Assembly (NCBI GenBank): GCA_000824825.2
Contig: LM655203.1
Location: forward strand, 1-64,000
Source: Mesorhizobium sp. ORS 3324
GTDB taxonomy: Bacteria > Pseudomonadota > Alphaproteobacteria > Rhizobiales > Rhizobiaceae
Length of the DNA stretch: 64,000 nucleotides
Reading direction: 5' to 3'
In this document: positions 60,679 through 64,000 of the stretch, in pieces
Position numbering within the stretch: the first letter of the stretch is position 1
Layout: the number at the start of each line of letters is the position of its first letter
The notes under the pieces: model-generated
Databases searched by the model: none
What the model saw: only the letters and a program-made list of their open reading frames with translations
Told to the model about the DNA's origin: nothing
Position numbers and translations under genes: made by a program

Positions 60679-61634
60679 GCGCTCCGATCCTTCCGCTCGT
60701 TGCCGCTCAGCGCACGGACATAGAAGTAGCCAAGCGTCATCAGGATGAGGAACAGAAGCACCGAATAGGCCGATGCCACGCCCCAGCGCTGCCGGCCGAA
60801 GGCGAGCTCATAAATGTGGGTGATCCAGATATGCGATGCGTTCGACGGCCCGCCGCCGGTCATGATCCAGGGGATGATGAAGGAATTGAAGTTGGCCACA
60901 GCGAGCAGCAGGATCGTCACCGTCGAGACGTTTCTCAAATGCGGAAAGGTGACATGCCAGAAGCGCTGCCATGCATTGGCGCCGTCGACTTTTGCGGCGC
61001 GCAGCAACTGGTCGGGGACCGTCTGCAGGCCGGCCATCATCATGATCATGGCGAACGGAAACTCGCGCCAGATATTGACGACGATCAGGGAGGGCAGCAC
61101 CGTGCCGACGCTGTCGATGAAATTCGGCGGCCGGTCGGCCAATCCGAGCTCGACCATCACAGCGCCGATGATCCCGAAGTCCGAATGGTAGATCCACTTC
61201 CAGATGTAGGAGGCGGCGACCGCGCTGATGACCCAGGGGATGATCAGGATAGCGCGCAGGACGCCACGGCCGATAAAGTCGCGGTGGAGCGCCAGCGCGG
61301 CGGCAAACCCCAGGACAAAGGAGAACAAGGTGGAGACAAATGTCCAGATCAGGGTGTTCAAGGTGACTTGCCAGAACACCTGACTGGTCAGGATGGCTGT
61401 GTAGTTGTTGAAGCCGACGAAGGTCTTGTCGCGCAGCTGCAGGCCAGGCGGTGTGTTGAAGAACGAAAGCTCGATCGTGTAGTAGATCGGGTAGGCGATG
61501 ACGACGAGCATCACGGCTATCGCCGGAAGCACGTAAGCGTAATCGGCGCGATGCTCCCAAACCTTCCGGAAGACGCCGAACCCGGCGGATTGCAATGTTC
61601 GGCGAGCCTCGGCCTTGCCGCTCACGATCGTCAC
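60675..61634 (-). CDS. MalF-type ABC permease
   Basis: 319 residues, six membrane helices; EAA loop RAAKVDGANAWQRFWHVTFPHLRNVSTVT. GTG start at 61634 with AAGGG about ten bases upstream. Pairs with the MalG-type permease to form the membrane channel. Confidence 0.87.
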   Translation of the reverse strand: MTIVSGKAEARRTLQSAGFGVFRKVWEHRADYAYVLPAIAVMLVVIAYPIYYTIELSFFNTPPGLQLRDKTFVGFNNYTAILTSQVFWQVTLNTLIWTFVSTLFSFVLGFAAALALHRDFIGRGVLRAILIIPWVISAVAASYIWKWIYHSDFGIIGAVMVELGLADRPPNFIDSVGTVLPSLIVVNIWREFPFAMIMMMAGLQTVPDQLLRAAKVDGANAWQRFWHVTFPHLRNVSTVTILLLAVANFNSFIIPWIMTGGGPSNASHIWITHIYELAFGRQRWGVASAYSVLLFLILMTLGYFYVRALSGNERKDRSA

Positions 61635-61662
61635 TTTGGCGTGCCCTTGTTCATCGGAACGA

Positions 61663-61689
61663 ACCGGCTGCGTTGTCGGCGCAACCGGT
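61663..61689 (-). terminator. Hairpin between binding-protein and permease genes
   Basis: 10-bp stem (61663-61672 with 61680-61689, one G-U pair) and 7-base loop, 23 bases after the binding-protein stop codon on the minus strand. No T run, so partial termination or mRNA protection is more likely. Confidence 0.55.
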
Positions 61690-61711
61690 GAGATCGCAGG
61701 TCAGGCTTCTG

Positions 61712-63193
61712 CTAAAGTCCACCGCCCATCAGGTCTTTGACCTTCTTGGCCGCGTCGTCCGCCGCCTGGTCGACGGTCATCGCTCCGGTCAGGGCATTCT
61801 GCAGCATGTCCGGGACGATGATGTTCATGATCTCGGGAGACTGCGGCAGCGCCGGGAACGGGATGCCATATGGCAGCATCGACGTCGTGACATCGAGGAA
61901 TTTGATGTTGTCCAGACGCTCCTTCATCCATTTGGTCTTGAAGCCGTTGAGGTTGCCCGGATTCGAGCCGGCATAGGCCATCTTCAGCGACCATTCGGGG
62001 CTCGTCCACATGCAGATGAGGGCCTTTGCGGCCGGCTCGTCCACCTTGCCGCCCTCGACATATTCAGGCTTCAGGATGTGAATGTTCGAGCCGCCGAACA
62101 CGACTGCCCGCTTGCCGTCCGGGCCTGTCGGAATCAGGCCGTAGCGCATGTTGTCGATGACGGTCTGCGCCTTTTCCTTGTCGGTGCCGGTCGCCTTCTT
62201 CTGCAGGTCGAGCATGACGTTGTAGTCGGACGGATGCGAGATCATCATGCCGAGCTGACCGGCCAGGAACAGGGGCTGGTTGTCGGCCTGCTGGTTGGTG
62301 AGTGCCGAAACCGGGACCGATTTGTCGCGAACATACATGTCGTAGGAGGCCTGCAGCGCGGCCTTGCTCTGCGGGCTGTCGAGCTCGATCTTCTTATAGG
62401 TCGGGTTTGCCGTTGCTTCGTCGAAGACGCCGCCGCCATAGGCCCACAGCTGCGGCATGAAGCGGTAGGGCGTGTTGCCGGCGTTCTTGCGGGCCACGAG
62501 ACCGTACCCGGCAATGCCGAGCTTGTCGTGGATCTGCTTGGAATATTTGACGACGTCGTCCCAGGTTGCCGGAGGCTTGTTAGGATCGAGGCCCGCACGC
62601 TTGAAGATGTCGGCGTTCCAGATGAACGCCATCGTTTCGTTGTTGGTTGGAATGCCGTAGGTGACGCCGTCCCAGGTTACCGCCTTCATGGCGCCAGGCC
62701 AGAAATCCTCGGTCGAATATCCCACATCCTCGGGCTTGAGCGGCTGCAGATAGCCCTTCGAGGCGAACTCGGTGCCGCCCAGGATCTGCAAGCGGACCGC
62801 CATCGGCGCGGCATTGCCGAGCAGCGCCGTGCGGAACTTGTCAAGAAGGTCGTTATAGGTGAGGGCTTGGTCCTCGAGCTGAATGTTCGGATAGGTCTTG
62901 CGGAAGGTCGCGAAGAAATCTTTGTAGTACTGGCGCAGAAGATCGGGGTCACCCTCGAACACGCCCTGATACCAGAAGGTCAGTCGCCCCTTGTAGTCGA
63001 GCGGGGTGACTTTGGCGCAATCGGCCGCCGTGTCAAAATCCTGCGTGCCCGCAATCGAGCGCACATATTCCGGCGACCACTTGCTCAGATCTACCGGCGG
63101 TGCACCCAGCGCCGGTGCGGACATCAACGATGCCATTAAAGCAGTGGAAACAGTGCCACGCAGGACGGCACCGCCGAGTGTAATCCTCGCCAT
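61712..63193 (-). CDS. Extracellular sugar-binding protein of ABC importer
   Basis: 493 residues. Signal peptide to about residue 31 (STALMASLMSAPALGAPP). SBP_bac_1-type fold: GRLTFWYQGVFEGDPDLLRQYYKDF, GYLQPLKPEDVGYSTEDFWPGA, YGIPTNNETMAFIWNADIFKRAGLDP, and KKATGTDKEKAQTVIDNM. It is longer than the usual ~420 residues because of an N-terminal ~40-residue stretch between signal and fold. ATG 63193 follows GGAGGATACCT. First gene of the operon ending at 56713. Confidence 0.88.
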   Translation of the reverse strand: MARITLGGAVLRGTVSTALMASLMSAPALGAPPVDLSKWSPEYVRSIAGTQDFDTAADCAKVTPLDYKGRLTFWYQGVFEGDPDLLRQYYKDFFATFRKTYPNIQLEDQALTYNDLLDKFRTALLGNAAPMAVRLQILGGTEFASKGYLQPLKPEDVGYSTEDFWPGAMKAVTWDGVTYGIPTNNETMAFIWNADIFKRAGLDPNKPPATWDDVVKYSKQIHDKLGIAGYGLVARKNAGNTPYRFMPQLWAYGGGVFDEATANPTYKKIELDSPQSKAALQASYDMYVRDKSVPVSALTNQQADNQPLFLAGQLGMMISHPSDYNVMLDLQKKATGTDKEKAQTVIDNMRYGLIPTGPDGKRAVVFGGSNIHILKPEYVEGGKVDEPAAKALICMWTSPEWSLKMAYAGSNPGNLNGFKTKWMKERLDNIKFLDVTTSMLPYGIPFPALPQSPEIMNIIVPDMLQNALTGAMTVDQAADDAAKKVKDLMGGGL

Positions 63194-63305
63194 AGGTATC
63201 CTCCAGGTTCTCTCCCACGCCGCTTCGCTTCGAGGCAAGCGGTCCTCGCTCATTCGACCGCTGGACACTCTTCTGTGTATTCCATCGGTGTTCTTGTACG
63301 TTTTC

Positions 63306-63350
63306 AGATCGTGAATTGTCTGTCAACGATCCAGATCGTACATTGTTTAT
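63306..63350. promoter_or_regulatory. Candidate GntR operator repeats
   Basis: Two direct repeats, AGATCGTGAATTGTCTGT (63306-63323) and AGATCGTACATTGTTTAT (63333-63350), 27 bases apart and thus on nearly the same helix face per 2.6 turns. They lie between the divergent transporter operon and the GntR gene. TTGTACG at 63294-63300 and CGTACA at 63337-63342 also make an inverted pair. Confidence 0.4.
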
Positions 63351-63404
63351 CGAAACTTTGCGTGATAATCGGGCAGAGTGTGTATTAGCCTAGGGGAGCG
63401 GGCC

Positions 63405-64000
63405 TTGGCCGAACCAAGCGAATTTAAAGCCGAGCCACCTGTGGGGATTGACCCCATAGGAGCTTCCAGCGAGGGCGCCTCGCTTTATGAGTTGATCAGG
63501 GAAGACATCATCGAGGGACGGCTGGCCGCCAACGAACGGCTTGTGGTCACCGATCTCGCGCGGCGTCACGGCACTTCGACCAATCCCGTGCGCGAGGCCC
63601 TGCAGCTGTTGCGCGGCGAGGGCTTCGTCACCTTTGCTCCCAACCGCGGGGCGCGTGTCCGACCCATAGATCAGGATTTTGTCCGGGATATCTACGAGAT
63701 CGGCGTTCTGATCGAGCCGGCCCTGACGCGATGGTTTGTGAACATGGCCACCGTCGAGGACATCGCCGAACTCGAACGTATCCAGGGCCTGATCGAAGAG
63801 AACAACTTTGCCGACACATTCAGGCACAGCGAGCTGGATACCGCCTTCCACACCGTGATGTACCAGCGGCACTACAACCGCCATGCCGCCGAGCTGTGGT
63901 GGAAGCATCGCGAAGTGCTGCGTGCCGTGAGCCGACGCTTCGATTTCACGCTTGCGCGGCGTGCCGCGATTCTTCGCGAACACCGCGAACTCATCGCGCT
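63405..64000 (+). CDS. GntR-family regulator (FCD type), 3' end beyond window
   Basis: About 198 codons visible, no stop codon before the edge. Winged HTH at ~28-90: LYELIREDIIEGRLAANERLVV, then LARRHGTSTNPVREALQLLRGEGFV and ANRGARV-like PNRGARVRP. The FCD effector domain begins with FVRDIYEIGVLIEPALTRW and continues to the edge with His in STFHTVMYQRHYNRH-like region. TTG 63405 follows AGGGGAG. It diverges from the sugar-acid importer operon and should control it in response to a sugar acid. Confidence 0.88.
   Translation, partial: MAEPSEFKAEPPVGIDPIGASSEGASLYELIREDIIEGRLAANERLVVTDLARRHGTSTNPVREALQLLRGEGFVTFAPNRGARVRPIDQDFVRDIYEIGVLIEPALTRWFVNMATVEDIAELERIQGLIEENNFADTFRHSELDTAFHTVMYQRHYNRHAAELWWKHREVLRAVSRRFDFTLARRAAILREHRELIA

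Noticed and set aside
61595-63139. 514-codon plus-strand frame antisense to the sugar-binding protein
   Set aside because: No signal peptide or known fold; the binding protein on the other strand is complete.

Overview
The window reads as high-GC chromosomal DNA from an alphaproteobacterium of the order Rhizobiales, most likely Mesorhizobium or a close relative. The evidence is a small secreted DUF680 protein (a family known mainly from Mesorhizobium), FixJ-type response regulators, two FixK/FNR-type boxes, a TfuA/YcaO pair and many ABC uptake systems. No rRNA, tRNA or CRISPR array was recognised. The species call is an inference.

Layout. 1-4295: the start of an MscS channel gene (cut by the window edge), the DUF680 protein, an MscS channel with a C-terminal cyclic-nucleotide-binding-like domain, and a small soluble histidine kinase. 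4763-9848: a plus-strand run of mostly exported hydrolases and reductases (two alpha/beta hydrolases, an NmrA-like protein, a cupin, an SDR, an HD protein) with a broken glutathione S-transferase gene inside it. 9990-15505: a minus-strand operon of a very large multi-PAS histidine kinase and three response regulators. 15924-18120: an MBL-fold hydrolase, then a decayed IS91-family element and one copy of a dispersed repeat. 18369-30533: a catabolic region with a LysR regulator diverging from a ProXWV-like betaine ABC transporter and aldehyde dehydrogenase, then an opposing set with an FMN reductase, a GlxA-type regulator, a GMC dehydrogenase, a flavin reductase with a MarR-like tail, an FMN-dependent monooxygenase and a GYD protein. 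31010-33753: pterin dehydratase, SAM hydroxide adenosyltransferase, DUF2236 protein and small proteins. 33881-38070: a sugar-type ABC importer with two permeases fused into one protein.

38315-45384 is the most unusual part: a minus-strand group of a cyclase-domain/AAA-type regulator, YcaO, TfuA, a thermolysin-like HExxH protein and an unrecognised 230-residue protein. It looks like a peptide- or protein-backbone thioamidation (or azoline) locus without an obvious short precursor. 45648-48905 is decayed DNA bounded by two copies of the dispersed repeat and holding a chimeric ABC-exporter/TPR pseudogene and a truncated P-type ATPase under a perfect FixK-type box. 48938-55137: a nitroreductase, a translationally coupled pair (PPDK-like protein without its pyruvate domain, and a DUF47-like fusion) with another FixK-type box upstream, a small HExxH protein and a membrane protein.

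55220-64000: an epoxide-hydrolase-like protein, then a sugar-acid locus (RraA-like protein, enolase-superfamily dehydratase, MalK/MalG/MalF/MalE-type ABC importer) diverging from a GntR regulator cut by the window end. Each of the three ABC operons has a strong hairpin just after the binding-protein gene.
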